Origin: Micromonospora humi
GTDB lineage: Bacteria; Actinomycetota; Actinomycetes; Mycobacteriales; Micromonosporaceae
Reading direction: 5' to 3'
Length of the DNA: 64,000 nt
Assembly (NCBI RefSeq): GCF_900090105.1
Contig: NZ_FMDM01000008.1
Coordinates: 242,146-306,145, forward strand
In this document: piece after piece, positions 1-13,186 of the stretch
Numbering within the stretch: the stretch's first letter is position 1
Layout of the letters: every line of letters starts with the position of its first letter
Notes under the pieces: generated by a model
Told to the model about the DNA's origin: nothing
Databases searched by the model: none
What the model saw: the letters and a program-made list of their open reading frames with translations, nothing else
Translations under genes and position numbers: made by a program

Positions 1-341
1 TCCATCCGCCGGGCGGCCTCGACGAGGGTCGCGTCCGGCGCGACGGTGACCGGCGGAGCCGTCATCAGGTCGGCCGCGAGCGTCGCGCCGGCCTTCGCCC
101 GCGCCTCCCGGCGGTGCCGGTCGGGCACGATCCGACGCTCCCGCGGCTGCCCGGACAGCTCCACCTTGTACATCAGGTCCGCTTCGGAGACCACCCCGAG
201 AACCCGCCGGTCACCGTCCACCACCGGCGCCGCCGTCACCCGCCGGTCGGTCAGCACGTCGACGATCTCCCGGTACGCCGTGCCCTCGCGCACCGACGCC
301 ACGTCGGTGGTCATCACGTCCCGCACCTGCCACGTACGCAT
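1..341 (-). CDS. CBS-domain protein (3' end beyond window)
   Basis: The ATG at 341 opens a frame that runs off the left edge, so only the first 113 residues are visible. They begin MRTWQVRDVM and contain two CBS-like stretches: VRDVMTTDVASV followed by VTAAPVVDGDRRVLGVVSEADL, then a second repeat starting ADLMTAPPVTVAPDATL. CBS pairs normally bind adenosyl ligands and regulate an attached or partner protein. In actinomycetes this class is often a short stand-alone protein, sometimes with a BON domain at the C-terminus, which cannot be seen here. Confidence 0.85.
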   Translation of the reverse strand, partial: MRTWQVRDVMTTDVASVREGTAYREIVDVLTDRRVTAAPVVDGDRRVLGVVSEADLMYKVELSGQPRERRIVPDRHRREARAKAGATLAADLMTAPPVTVAPDATLVEAARRM

Positions 342-453
342 GGCGTCCTCCCTCGTCCCCGCCGCCTCCGGCGCCCTCGTCCCCGACGCTAGGCGGCGGG
401 GTGGGGGTGGGGCAGGGACGCACGGACCCGGTGGCCGGGCCGGAAGTCCCGGC

Positions 454-2568
454 TCAGCGGGCCGGCGCCGGCACGTCCGCGACGTGGTCGGCGGGCGGCT
501 CGGTGGCCAGCAACTCGGCCGGCACCGGCTCGACCTCGACCCGGCAGTCGTGGAACGTCGGCGCCCCACCGAGGTCGGCGTCGCGGACCGCGGTCACCGC
601 GTTCACCGTGGACCGGCCCGGGCTCGACCGGGCCCAGTACGCCTTGTAGGTGAACGCCAAACCCGGCCGGGTCGCCTCGTCCACGGCCACCGCGGCGAGG
701 AACGCGCCCCGGTCGTTGCGTACCCGCACCGCGTCGCCGTCGGCCAGACCGCGCGCCGCCGCGTCGGCCGGGTGCAGGTGCACCCGGGGCGGCCCGGCCC
801 GGCGGGCGTGCCAGGGCAGCGAGGCGAAGGTGGAGTTCATCAGGTAGCGGCCGGCCGGGGCGAGCAGCAGCAGCGGGAACCGGCGGGCCAGGTCGGCGTC
901 GCCCGCCTCGACCGGCGGCGTGTAGCCGGGCAGCGGATCCACCCCGAGCCGGGCCAGCGTCGGGTCGTGCAGCCGGGCCCGCCCGTCCGGGGTGGGGAAC
1001 ACGCCGTCGGCGAACGGCGCCGAGCCGACCGGCACGCCGGTGAGCCGGGCGTACGTGCGCTCGCGCAGCTCCTCGAAGGTGATCGGCGCGCCGGCCAGCA
1101 ACTGTCGGGCCAGGTCCTCGTCGCTGTCCCGGAACGCCGGGTGGTCGACACCGAGCGCGGCGGCGATCCGGCGGAAGATCTCGGTGTTCGGCAGCGCCTC
1201 GCCGGGCGCGCGGGTGACCGGCAGGTTCAGCGTCGTGTAGTGGTGCCCGTAGGAGGTCTGCAGGTCCAGGTGCTCGGGCTGCATGGTGGCCGGCAGCACC
1301 ACGTCGGCGTGGTCGCAGGTGTCGGTCCAGCGCTGCTCCAGCACCACGGTGAACAGGTCGGCGCGGCGCAGGCCGGCGAGCAGCCGGATCTGGTCCGGCG
1401 CGGTGGCGGCCGGATTGGCGTTGAACACCACCAGCGACGTCACCGGCGGGTCGGCCTCGCCGGTGAGCACCGCGGCGAGCCGGCTCATGTTCACCGACCG
1501 GGCCGGCGGCGCCGGCATGCCGGCCGGCCGGATCACCGGCCCGTTGTCGACCACGTGGTGGCCGCTGGTGGTCACCAGCGCCCCGCCGCCGGGATACCGG
1601 AAGTCGCCGGTGACCAGGGGCAGCGCGCAGATCGCCCGGATCGCCTGGCCGGCGCCCGCGTGCCGTTGCAGGCCGAGCCCGACACGGATCGCGGTGGGCC
1701 GGGTGGTGGCGATCCGGTCACCGAGCCGGCGCACCACGTCGACCGGCAGGCCGCACTCGGCGGCGGCCCGCTCCACCGGCCACTCGTCGAGCCGGGCGGA
1801 CAGCTCGGCCCAGCCGACGGTGTGCGCGGCCAGCCACGGCTCGTCGGCCGCCCCGGCGTCGCGCACGTGCCGCATCAGCCCGAGCGCGAGCGCCGCGTCG
1901 GTGCCGGGCAGCGGCGCGACGTGCTCGTCGCTGCGGGCCGCGGTGTCGGTCCGCAGCGGGTCGATCGTCACCACGTACGCCCCGCGCTCGCGGGCCTGCT
2001 GCACGAACGGCCACTGGTGCAGGTTGGTGACCAGCGGGTTGGCGCCCCAGAGCACGATCAGCCGGGCGTCGACGACGGACTCCGGTTCGAAGCCCACCGA
2101 GCGGCCGTAGATCGACCGGGTGGCCGCGTTCGCCGCCGCCGTGCAGATGGTGGTGTCCAACCGGGACGCGCCCAGGTGGGCGAAGAGCCGCGGCCCCATG
2201 GTCCAGCCCTGGACGAGCCCCATGGTGCCGGCGAAGTAGTAGGGCAGCACCGACTCCGGCCCGTCGCGGTCGATGCTCGCCCGCAGCCCGGCGGCGACCC
2301 GGTCGATGGCCTCGGCCCAGCTCGCCGGCCGGTACGCGACCCGCCCGACGCCCTTCGGGCCGGTGCGGATCCACGGCGTGGTGAGCCGGTCGGGACCGTT
2401 GACCGCGTCGAGGTAGCGGTTCACCTTGCCGCAGAGCGCGCCCCGGGTGAACGGATGGTCGCGGTCGCCGCGCAACGCGACGGCCCGGCCGTCGTCGACG
2501 GTGAGCTGCCAGACGCAGGTGTCGGGGCAGTCCAGTGGGCAGGCGCCGGGATGGGTGACGGGGGCCAT
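454..2568 (-). CDS. Molybdopterin-dependent oxidoreductase (formate dehydrogenase/DMSO reductase-like)
   Basis: About 704 residues from the ATG at 2568. An in-frame ATG at 2586 and a much longer upstream open frame exist, but MAPVTHPGACPLDCPDTC is the expected family start. The N-terminus carries an Fe4S4 motif (CPLDCPDTC, then Cys about 27 residues on in GALCGKVNRY), followed by the Mo-bis-MGD domains (VLPYYFAGTMG, LWGANPLVTNLH, NANPAATAPDQ) and a C-terminal molydop-binding beta-barrel (HPADAAARGLADGDAVRVRNDRG). There is no Tat signal, so a cytosolic enzyme is likely. The substrate cannot be read from sequence. It is divergent from the next gene and the neighbours do not suggest a pathway. 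Confidence 0.88.
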   Translation of the reverse strand: MAPVTHPGACPLDCPDTCVWQLTVDDGRAVALRGDRDHPFTRGALCGKVNRYLDAVNGPDRLTTPWIRTGPKGVGRVAYRPASWAEAIDRVAAGLRASIDRDGPESVLPYYFAGTMGLVQGWTMGPRLFAHLGASRLDTTICTAAANAATRSIYGRSVGFEPESVVDARLIVLWGANPLVTNLHQWPFVQQARERGAYVVTIDPLRTDTAARSDEHVAPLPGTDAALALGLMRHVRDAGAADEPWLAAHTVGWAELSARLDEWPVERAAAECGLPVDVVRRLGDRIATTRPTAIRVGLGLQRHAGAGQAIRAICALPLVTGDFRYPGGGALVTTSGHHVVDNGPVIRPAGMPAPPARSVNMSRLAAVLTGEADPPVTSLVVFNANPAATAPDQIRLLAGLRRADLFTVVLEQRWTDTCDHADVVLPATMQPEHLDLQTSYGHHYTTLNLPVTRAPGEALPNTEIFRRIAAALGVDHPAFRDSDEDLARQLLAGAPITFEELRERTYARLTGVPVGSAPFADGVFPTPDGRARLHDPTLARLGVDPLPGYTPPVEAGDADLARRFPLLLLAPAGRYLMNSTFASLPWHARRAGPPRVHLHPADAAARGLADGDAVRVRNDRGAFLAAVAVDEATRPGLAFTYKAYWARSSPGRSTVNAVTAVRDADLGGAPTFHDCRVEVEPVPAELLATEPPADHVADVPAPAR

Positions 2569-2662
2569 GTCGCGGATGCTACCCATCCGGGGCGTCTCGT
2601 CGGGGGCGGCGGATCGGGGACCGCTCGGGCAGGATGGTGCGGAGCCGACCCGGGAGGACACG

Positions 2663-3256
2663 ATGACGGTCACCGCCGACGACCTGGACCGGGCGGCCGC
2701 GTGCGTGGCGGCGTCGCTCGCGTCGGTGACCGGGGCGGACTGGTCCCGACCCGCCGGCGGGCTGGACTGGGACTGCCGGCACACCGCCGAGCACCTGGCC
2801 GACACCCTGCTGTCGTACGCGGCGCAGGTGGTGTCCCGCCCGGCCGACCGGTTCGTGCGCCTCGCCGCCGTGGTGGAGCCCGGCGCCTCGCCGGCCGAGA
2901 TGGTCGAGTGCGTGACCTGCGCGGCCGGGTTGCTCGCGCTGGCGGTCCGTGGCACCCCGGCCGGGGTGCGGGCGTTCCACCCGTCCGGCCAGGCCGACCC
3001 GGCCGGTTTCGCCGCGATGGGCGTGGCCGAGGTGCTGCTGCACGGCGAGGACATCGCCGCCGGTCTGGGCACGACCGTCGACGCGCCCCGACCGGTCTGC
3101 GCGCGGGTGGTGGCGCGGCTCTTCCCCGACGTGGCGCCCGGCTTGGCCGGCGTCGACCCGTGGGCGGCGCTGCGCTGGTGCGCCGGCCGCGCCGACCTGC
3201 CCGCCCGCCCCCGCCGCCACACCTGGCAGTGGCGCGGCGCCCCCCTCGGCGGCTGA
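2663..3256 (+). CDS. Mycothiol-dependent maleylpyruvate isomerase/DinB-fold protein
   Basis: A 197-residue protein from the ATG at 2663, preceded by a GGGAGGA ribosome site. The DinB/MDMPI four-helix fold is suggested by an N-terminal metal-ligand-type helix (DWDCRHTAEHLADTL) and a second His helix (GVAEVLLHGEDIAAGL). Such proteins use mycothiol or a metal for isomerisation or thiol transfer, but most members are uncharacterised. It stands alone, divergent from the molybdopterin gene. The family assignment is fairly safe; the reaction is not known. Confidence 0.75.
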   Translation: MTVTADDLDRAAACVAASLASVTGADWSRPAGGLDWDCRHTAEHLADTLLSYAAQVVSRPADRFVRLAAVVEPGASPAEMVECVTCAAGLLALAVRGTPAGVRAFHPSGQADPAGFAAMGVAEVLLHGEDIAAGLGTTVDAPRPVCARVVARLFPDVAPGLAGVDPWAALRWCAGRADLPARPRRHTWQWRGAPLGG

Positions 3257-3276
3257 CCTCCCTCCCCTCGCCACGC

Positions 3277-3345
3277 CGATCTTGCACTTGGTGCCCCCGA
3301 GACGTCACATTGGTGGCTTTTGCCGGGGCAGGAAGTGCAAGATCG
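3277..3345. repeat. Palindromic intergenic element with 13-bp perfect arms
   Basis: Arms CGATCTTGCACTT (3277-3289) and AAGTGCAAGATCG (3333-3345) are perfect inverted repeats around a 43-nt spacer containing GACGTCACATTGG. The element lies between two same-strand genes and is immediately followed by tandem repeats. GATCTTGCACTT palindromes recur between genes in Micromonospora and Salinispora genomes (from memory, not searched). It could act as a terminator or be a REP-like dispersed element. Confidence 0.75.
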
Positions 3346-3393
3346 CGGGTGGCGGGTGGCGGGTGGCGGGTGGCGGGTGGCGGGTGGCGGGTG
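3345..3393. repeat. Tandem repeat, seven copies of GCGGGTG
   Basis: Seven perfect head-to-tail copies of the 7-bp unit GCGGGTG abut the right arm of the palindromic element and then degenerate into GTG/GGGGTG runs up to about 3420. The stretch is non-coding on either strand by context. A comparable repeat sits at 57138-57238, also next to a palindrome and a DUF2267 gene. Confidence 0.9.
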
Positions 3394-3487
3394 GTGGTGG
3401 TCGTTTGGTGGGGGTGGGGGCGGGTACTCGCCGGGGCCGGCGGGGCGGCGCGGGGTCGCGGCGGTCGGCGGGGAGGGGAGGGGCGGC

Positions 3488-3883
3488 GTGCGGTTTCCCC
3501 TGTTCGTCGATGCGGTGGCGCGTCGGGCCGAGTTGCCCACCGATGACGCCGCGACGATCTCCCGGGCGGTGCTGCAGACCCTCGCCGAGCGGATCACCGC
3601 CGACGAGTCGGCCGATCTCGCCGCCCAGTTGCCGGACGACGTCGGCGGCTACCTGTCGGCGTCCGACCGGGGCGGGGCGACCGGCGCCGCGGTGGACTTC
3701 CTCTACCGGGTGGCGGAGCGGGCCGCGGTGGACCCGGCGGTCGCCGAGGTGGGCGTGCGGGCGGTGCTCACCACATTGCGCGAAACGGTCACAGTCGGCG
3801 AATTCGAGGACCTGGTGGCGCAGCTTCCGCGGGGTTTCGACGCAATGGTGGACCCCATTCCGCGCCCGCCGTACGATGTCTGA
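3488..3883 (+). CDS. DUF2267 domain protein
   Basis: A 131-residue protein from the GTG at 3488, chosen because a purine-rich GGGGAGGGGAGGGG ribosome site directly precedes it. DUF2267 proteins are small, all-helical and built from two repeats; here they are FVDAVARRAELPT...LAERIT and FLYRVAERAAVDP...LRETVTVGEFEDLVAQLP. The function of the family is not established; in actinomycetes members are often found with stress or CBS-domain genes. A paralogue lies at 56667-57074 in this window. Confidence 0.85.
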   Translation: MRFPLFVDAVARRAELPTDDAATISRAVLQTLAERITADESADLAAQLPDDVGGYLSASDRGGATGAAVDFLYRVAERAAVDPAVAEVGVRAVLTTLRETVTVGEFEDLVAQLPRGFDAMVDPIPRPPYDV

Positions 3884-4148
3884 GCAGGCTCCCCGTGACC
3901 CGGGTCGAGCTGCCGAGCAGAGGCCGCGAGACGAAAATTTGACGGCCCGGAAGTATTTTCACCGTAAAATAACTCGCCAGTAGCCACCTACGCTGAAAAT
4001 CGTCTACGCGCTAGAGGGATGATCGGACGAATTCCTCCGTCCGAGGTACCACGCGCCCTCCCACCTTCGGCTCAACCCGCATCGATGCTCTTCCGATCGA
4101 GAGATTGAGCTTTATTCTGCTTCCAATGTGAAGTCCTGGGGGGGATCA
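3884..4148 (+). promoter_or_regulatory. AT-richer intergenic region upstream of the biosynthetic operon
   Basis: This is the only long gap before the NRPS/PKS operon and it is clearly less GC-rich than its surroundings (for example ACGAAAATTTGACG and TATTTTCACCGTAAAATAAC), as expected for a promoter. A TTGACG at 3939 and TAAAAT at 3965 are present, but their 20-nt spacing is too long for a standard sigma-70 pair, so no exact promoter is claimed. A hairpin TCGGACG/CGTCCGA (4023-4044, 8-nt loop) could be the DUF2267 terminator or a leader structure. No regulator gene adjoins the cluster. Confidence 0.5.
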
Positions 4149-4185
4149 ATGGTCACATTCGTCGATTGCTGCGTGCCTGCCGTCA

Positions 4186-4208
<23 letters not shown>
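4149..4208 (+). CDS. Possible 19-residue leader ORF overlapping the first NRPS start
   Basis: An ATG at 4149, preceded by a G-rich ribosome site (CTGGGGGGGATCA), opens a 19-codon frame starting MVTFVDCCVPAVSG. Its TGA (4206-4208) lies one base before an in-frame ATG (4210) of the first NRPS gene. That NRPS start has no good ribosome site of its own, so the little ORF may couple translation into the operon. It resembles no known peptide. It may equally be a chance frame. Confidence 0.3.
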
Positions 4209-7673
<3,465 letters not shown>

Positions 7674-7677
<4 letters not shown>

Positions 7678-10600
7678 ACTGGTTCGTCTCCACCGGAAGC
7701 CGACCCGAGGCGCCGGTGCGGTTGTTCTGCCTGCCCTACGCCGGCGCGGGCGCCAGCGCGTTCCGGCGCTGGCCGGCCGCGTTCGACCCGGGCGTCGAGG
7801 TGCTGCCCGTGCAGCTGCCCGGCCGGGAGAACCGGATCACCGAGGATCCACGCTTCTCGGTCGCCGAGGTCGCCGACGCCATCGCCTCCCGGGCCGACCG
7901 CCCGTACGCGATCTACGGCCACTCGATGGGCGGCCGCCTCGGCTTCGAGGTGGTGCGGGAGCTGCGCCGCACCGGCCGGCCGCTGCCGCTGCGGCTCTAC
8001 GTCGGCGGCGCCCGCGCCCCGCACGTCGCCGCGCCGGGGCTCTTCGACGGGTTGTCCCGGGCCGACGACGACGAGTTGCTGCGCCGCCTCGGCGACGGCG
8101 GCGGCCTCCCGGCGGAGCTGCTGGAGCATCCGGAGCTGGTGGAACTGCTGCTGCCGCTGCTGCGGGCCGACTTCGGCCGGGTGGACGACTATCGCTACGT
8201 CCCGGGTGAGCCGCTGCCGGTGCCGATCGTCGCGTTCGCCGGTGACCACGACCGGGCGGTCACCCGCGAGCAGAACGCGGCCTGGGCGGAGCACACCGCC
8301 GCCGGGTTCACCCTGCACGAGCTGGCCGGTGGGCACTTCTTCCTGCACGACCGGCTCGCCGAGCTGGCCGCGCTGATCCGGGCCGACCTGCCCGCCGCGC
8401 CGGCTACCGCGACGACGCCGGGTGCCGCGACGACGCCGGGTGCCGCGACGACACCGGCTACCGCGACGACGCCGGGTGCCGCGACCGCCGCGCCCGGCGA
8501 CCCGACCACCCGCGCCGCGACACCGGGCGCGGGTCCGGCACCGGTGCGCGCCGCCGGCCGCGGGACCGCCGGCGGTGCGCACCGGGTGCCGCTCGGCGAC
8601 ACCGGCTGGTCGGTGTGGCGCGACGCGATGCTGCGGACCACCGGCTTCCCCGCCGACGGGCTGGAACTGCTGAGCGCGCCGCGGGCCGCGGCGGCCGCCG
8701 ACGAGCTGCTCGCCACCGGCACCGGCGAGGACCGCTTCGACAAGGAGTTCGACGAGGCGGTGCGCGCCGGGGCCGAGCTGCTCAACGCGCTGGCCGCCGA
8801 CCCGCTGCTGCGCGAGGCGGTCACCTGGCAGAACCGGGGTGCCCTGGTCGCGCTGGACGGGCTGGTGCGCGGCGGCGCCGAGGCGCCCCGCAACGTGCGC
8901 CGGCGGGACCGGGAACGGGCGCTGCTCAAGTACTGGCAGCGCTACGGCGGCAAGAACGAGACGGTCGGCTTCTTCGGCCCGAGCTGCTGGGTCACCGTCG
9001 ACCCCGACGAGCCGGAGGTTGCCCGGGTCAACCCTGGTGACCGGCTGACCCGGCGGCGCTGGGTGTGGTTCGAGTCGTGGGCGCTGACCGCGTACGCCGA
9101 CCGGATCGGCGCGGACCTGGCGGTGCGCCGCTGGTGGCCGCCGGCGCTGCGGCCCCACCTGGCGATCCGGGACCGGGCCGTGCTGCGGCCCGGCCGCCCG
9201 CCGCTGACGCTCACCCCGGTCGAGGCCGCGCTGCTGCACGCCGCCGACGGCCGTCGCCCCGCCGCCGACCTGGTCGCCGACCCGGCGATCGGGCTGCGCC
9301 GGCCAGAGGACGGCTACGCGCTGCTCGACCGGCTGGTGGAACGGGAGTTGATCACCTGGGACGCGGCGCTGCCGGTGAGCCCGGACGCGGAGCGGGTGCT
9401 GGCCGAGCGGATCGCCGCGATCGGCGACGAGCCGGCCCGCGTCGCCGCCCGGGCCGGCTTCGACCGGCTGCGCGCCGCCCGCGACGCGGTGGCCGGGGCG
9501 GCCGGCGACCCGGTGCCGCTGCGGGCCGCGCTGGACGCCCTCGACGCCACGTTCACGGAGCTGACCGGCGCGCCCGCGGCGCGCCGCGCCGGCCAGATGT
9601 ACGCCGGTCGCACGATCTGCTACGAGGACACCGCCCGCGACCTCGACGTGGTCTTCGGTGCCCCGCTGCTGGCCGAGCTGGCCGCCCCGCTGGACGTGCT
9701 GCTGCGCGCGGCCCGCTGGCTGGCCAACGCGCTCGCCGACGCCTACCTCGGCGTGCTGCGCGGCCTCCACGACGAGTTGCGCGCCGAGTCCGGCGGCCCG
9801 GTCGCGCTGGCCGACCTGTGGTTCCTCGCGCAGGGCATGTTCTGGGGCGGCGGCGAGCGGCCGGTCGACGCGGTGGCGGCCGACTTCGCGGCCCGCTGGG
9901 CCGGGCTGTTCGGCCTGGACACGCTGCCCGCCGGGGCCACCGCTGTCGAGCTGCGCGCGGCCGACCTGACCGAGCGGATCGACGCGGTCTTCCCGGGCAC
10001 CCGGCCGACCTGGTCCAACGCCGCCATGCACAGCCCCGACCTGCAGATCTGTGCCACCGACGAGGCGGCGCTGCGGCGCGGGGACTACACCGTGGTGCTC
10101 GGCGAGCTGCACGCGGCCTGGTCGTCGTTCGACTGCGCGGTCTTCACCCCGTCGCACCCGCAGGTGGAGCGGCTGCGCGACGCGCTCGCCGCCGACCTGG
10201 GCGAGCGGCGGATCCGGTTGCTCTTCCCGGCCGACTGGCCGCGCCGGACCAGCCGCACCGCGGAGTCACTGACCGGCCCGACCGATCGGCAACTGGCCTT
10301 CCTCGACGCGCCGGGCGCCGACCCGGCCCGGGTGCTGCCCACCGTGGACCTCGCCGTCGACGAGACCGACGGCGAGCTGGTCGCCACCGCGTCGGACGGG
10401 CTGCGCTGGCCACTCGCCGAGATCTTCGCCGAGGCGTTCAGCGCGCACGCGGTGGACGGCTTCAAGCTGGTCGCCGCCGCGCCGTACACGCCCCGGATCA
10501 CCGTGGACCGGCTGGTGGTGGCCCGGCAGACCTGGCGTACCACGGTGGGGGAGAGCGGCCTGACCACCGCCACCGGTGAGCGGCAGCGCTTCCTCGCCGT

Positions 10601-10883
10601 CCGGGACTGGCGACGCCGGCTCGGCCTGCCCGAGCAGGTCTACGTCAAGCTGGGCACCGAGACCAAGCCCTGCTTCGTCGACCTGTCGGCGCCCGGGTTC
10701 GCCGCCATGCTCTGCGCGCTGGTGCGGGCCGCGCGCGTCGACGGCGGCGACGCGGTCCCGCTCACGGTCAGCGAGATGCTGCCCGCCCCGGACCAGGCCT
10801 GGGTGCCCGACGCCGCGGGCCGGCGCTACTTCAGCGAGCTGCGCCTGCACATCACCGACGCCGGGCGGGAGGACGCGCGGTGA
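7674..10883 (+). CDS. Type II thioesterase fused to a LanB-like (lantibiotic dehydratase N-terminal) domain
   Basis: 1069 residues from GTG 7674, overlapping the previous stop by 4 nt. Residues 1-243 are a complete editing-type thioesterase with GHSMGG (Ser84) and GGHFFLHD (His221). A low-complexity Ala/Thr/Pro linker (about 244-302) follows, built from an 18-bp DNA repeat. Residues 303-1069 match the LanB glutamylation-type domain: LREAVTWQN, RYGGKNETVGFFGP, DRLVVARQTWR, VYVKLGTETKPCFVDL and SEMLPAPDQAW. The separate SpaB-C elimination domain of full LanBs is missing. Family members transfer Glu, or in the PEARL group other amino acids, from tRNA to peptides. A role on a carrier-bound peptide here is inference. 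Confidence 0.82.
8402..8482 (+). repeat. In-frame 18-bp repeats coding the TE-LanB linker
   Basis: About four imperfect copies of GCGACGACGCCGGGTGCC encode ATTPGA/ATTPAT units. They form the flexible joint between the thioesterase and the LanB-like domain. The reading frame is kept because the unit is a multiple of three. Confidence 0.8.
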
Positions 10884-13186
10884 GCCACCTGGTGCCCCTG
10901 GGCGAGACCGGCTGGTCGGTGTGGCGGGACGTGGTCCTGCGTACCGCCGGGTTCCCGGCCGCCGGGTTGGACCGGTTCGCCGCGCCGGAGTGCGCCGCCG
11001 CCGCCGACGGGCTGCTGGCCGGCGCCGGCACCGTCGAGGTGTTCGACAAGACGCTGCGCGAGGCGTTCGCCGAGTCGTCGGCGGTCGCCGGCGAGCTGGC
11101 CGCCGACCCGCTGCTGCGCGAGGCGGTCACCTGGCAGAACCCGGACATGCTGATCGCGCTGGACGGCCTGCTGCGCACCGATCCGCAGGTGCGCAACGTG
11201 CGCCGGCGCAAGCGGGAGCTGAGCGTGCTGCGCTACTGGCAGCGCTACTGCGGCAAGGCCGAGACGATCGGCTTCTTCGGCCCGGTCTGCTGGGGCACCG
11301 TCGACCCGACGGTGCGCGGCGTGCGGACCGCGCCCGGCGCGACGCTGGTGCACCGCCGCCGGGTGTTCTTCGAGGCGTGGGCGCTGATCGCGTACGCCGA
11401 CCGGCTCGCCGACGACCTGGCGGTGCGCCGGTGGTGGGCGCCGGCGCTGCAACCGCACCTGACCGTCGCCGGCCGGGAGCTGCGCTGGCCGCTGCACCCG
11501 CCGATCGCGCTGACCCCGGTGGAGACCCGGCTGCTCGCCGACTGCGACGGGCGCACGCCGGCGCGGGAGCTGGCCGAGCGGCTGTGCGCCGAGGGGGCGG
11601 TGCACGGCGCCGACGACGTCTACCTGCTGCTCGACCGGTGGGTCGAGCGCGGCCAGCTGAGCTGGGGCGCGAACCTGCCGATCGCCCCGGACGCCGAGGA
11701 GGTGCTCGCCGCGCGGATCGCCGCCATCGGCGACGAGCCGGTCCGCGCCGCGACCGCCGCGGAGTTCGACCGGCTGCGGGCCGCCCGCGACGAGGTGGCG
11801 GCCGCGGCCGGCGACCCGGGCCGGCTCGGCGCCGCGCTCGCCGCGCTCAACGCGGAGTTCACCGCGGTCACCGGGCGCCCGGCCACCCGCAACAGCGGAC
11901 AGATGTACGCGGCGCGCACGGTCTGCTATGAGGAGACCGCCCGGGACCTGGAGTTCCGGATCGGCTCGGCGGTCACCGACGCGCTCGCCGAACCGCTCGC
12001 GGTGGTGCTGCGCACCGCCCGCTGGTTCACCATGCGGGTGGCCGAGCGCTGCGGCGGCCTCTTCACCGAGCTGCACGAGGAACTGGCCGACGGCGGCGCG
12101 CCGGTGCGGCTGGCCGACCTGTGGCTGCTGGCCCAGGGCACGCTGATCGCCCCGGACGGCCCGATCGGGCTCGCCGGGCGGGAGCTGACCGAGCGGTGGG
12201 CCGAGCTGTTCGGCCTGCGTGACCTGCCCGCCGGGCAGGCCGAGCTGCGGGTGCGCGCGGCGGACCTGGCGCAGCGGGTGCGGGAGCTGTTCCCGGCCGA
12301 CGCCCCCGGCTGGCCGTCGGCCCGGCTGCACAACCCGGACGTCCAGCTCGGCGCCGCCTCACCGGAGGCGGTCGAGCGGGGCGAGTTCCTGCTCGTGCTC
12401 GGCGAGCTGCACCCCGCCTCGGTGGCGTTCGACAGCGCGGTGCTCAGCCCGTTCCACCCGGACCCGGCCGCGTTGCGCGCCGACCTCGACGCCGACCTCG
12501 GCCCGGTGCGGCTGCGGGTGCTCTGGCCGGACAGCTTCCCCCGGCGGACCACCCGCACCACGTACGCGCTGACCGGCCCGGCGGACCGCCAGCTCGGCAT
12601 CGACACCGCGCACGGCGCGGACACCGACCGGTTGGTCCCGGCCACCGCGGTGGTGGTGGAACGGGACGGCGACCGGCTCACCGCGGTCTTCCCGGACGGT
12701 GCCCGCTGGCCCCTGATGGAGGTCTTCGCCACCCTGCTCGGCTCGCTGCTGCTGGACGCGTTCAAGCTGTTCGGGGCGGCGCCGCACACGCCCCGGATCA
12801 CCATCGACCGGCTGGTGGTGGCCCGGCGCACCTGGCGCACCACGGCCGGGGAGTGCGGGCTGGGCGGCCACCCCGACGAGCACGCCCGCTACCTGGCGGT
12901 GCGTCGCTGGCGGGCGGCCACCGGCCTGCCCGAGCGGGTGTTCGTCAAGGTGGGCACCGAGATCAAACCCTGTTACGTGGACCTGACCGGCCCGCTGTAC
13001 GCGCAGTCGCTCTGCGCCATGGTGGACGCCGCGCTGCGCACCGGCGCGGACGTGCCGGTGGTGGTCTCCGAGCTGCTGCCCGCCCCCGCCGAGGCCTGGG
13101 TGCCCGACGCCCGGGGCCGCGGCTACGTCAGTGAACTCCGCCTCCAGATCACCGATCCGGCCGAGCACCTGGGAGCACACCGGTGA
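10880..13186 (+). CDS. Stand-alone LanB-like (lantibiotic dehydratase N-terminal) protein
   Basis: 768 residues from GTG 10880, overlapping the previous gene by 4 nt. It aligns end to end with residues 303-1069 of the preceding protein. Shared blocks include VPLGxTGWSVWRD, LREAVTWQN, RNVRRR, YWQRY, GFFGP, DLAVRRWW, GQMYA, ITxDRLVVAR and VFVKVGTEIKPCYVDL, so the pair arose by duplication. Like its sister it ends at the SELRLQITD region and has no elimination domain. LanB N-terminal domains use aminoacyl-tRNA to acylate peptide substrates in the cytosol. No leader-peptide gene is present, so the acceptor is probably an NRPS carrier-bound or released intermediate (inference). Confidence 0.82.
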   Translation: MSHLVPLGETGWSVWRDVVLRTAGFPAAGLDRFAAPECAAAADGLLAGAGTVEVFDKTLREAFAESSAVAGELAADPLLREAVTWQNPDMLIALDGLLRTDPQVRNVRRRKRELSVLRYWQRYCGKAETIGFFGPVCWGTVDPTVRGVRTAPGATLVHRRRVFFEAWALIAYADRLADDLAVRRWWAPALQPHLTVAGRELRWPLHPPIALTPVETRLLADCDGRTPARELAERLCAEGAVHGADDVYLLLDRWVERGQLSWGANLPIAPDAEEVLAARIAAIGDEPVRAATAAEFDRLRAARDEVAAAAGDPGRLGAALAALNAEFTAVTGRPATRNSGQMYAARTVCYEETARDLEFRIGSAVTDALAEPLAVVLRTARWFTMRVAERCGGLFTELHEELADGGAPVRLADLWLLAQGTLIAPDGPIGLAGRELTERWAELFGLRDLPAGQAELRVRAADLAQRVRELFPADAPGWPSARLHNPDVQLGAASPEAVERGEFLLVLGELHPASVAFDSAVLSPFHPDPAALRADLDADLGPVRLRVLWPDSFPRRTTRTTYALTGPADRQLGIDTAHGADTDRLVPATAVVVERDGDRLTAVFPDGARWPLMEVFATLLGSLLLDAFKLFGAAPHTPRITIDRLVVARRTWRTTAGECGLGGHPDEHARYLAVRRWRAATGLPERVFVKVGTEIKPCYVDLTGPLYAQSLCAMVDAALRTGADVPVVVSELLPAPAEAWVPDARGRGYVSELRLQITDPAEHLGAHR

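Noticed and set aside
3345..3393. CRISPR array.
   Set aside because: The repeat unit is only 7 bp with no spacers; the same holds for 57138-57238. No cas genes are present.
3939..3970. Exact sigma-70 promoter TTGACG/TAAAAT for the biosynthetic operon.
   Set aside because: The spacing is 20 nt, outside the normal range, so only a general promoter region is reported.
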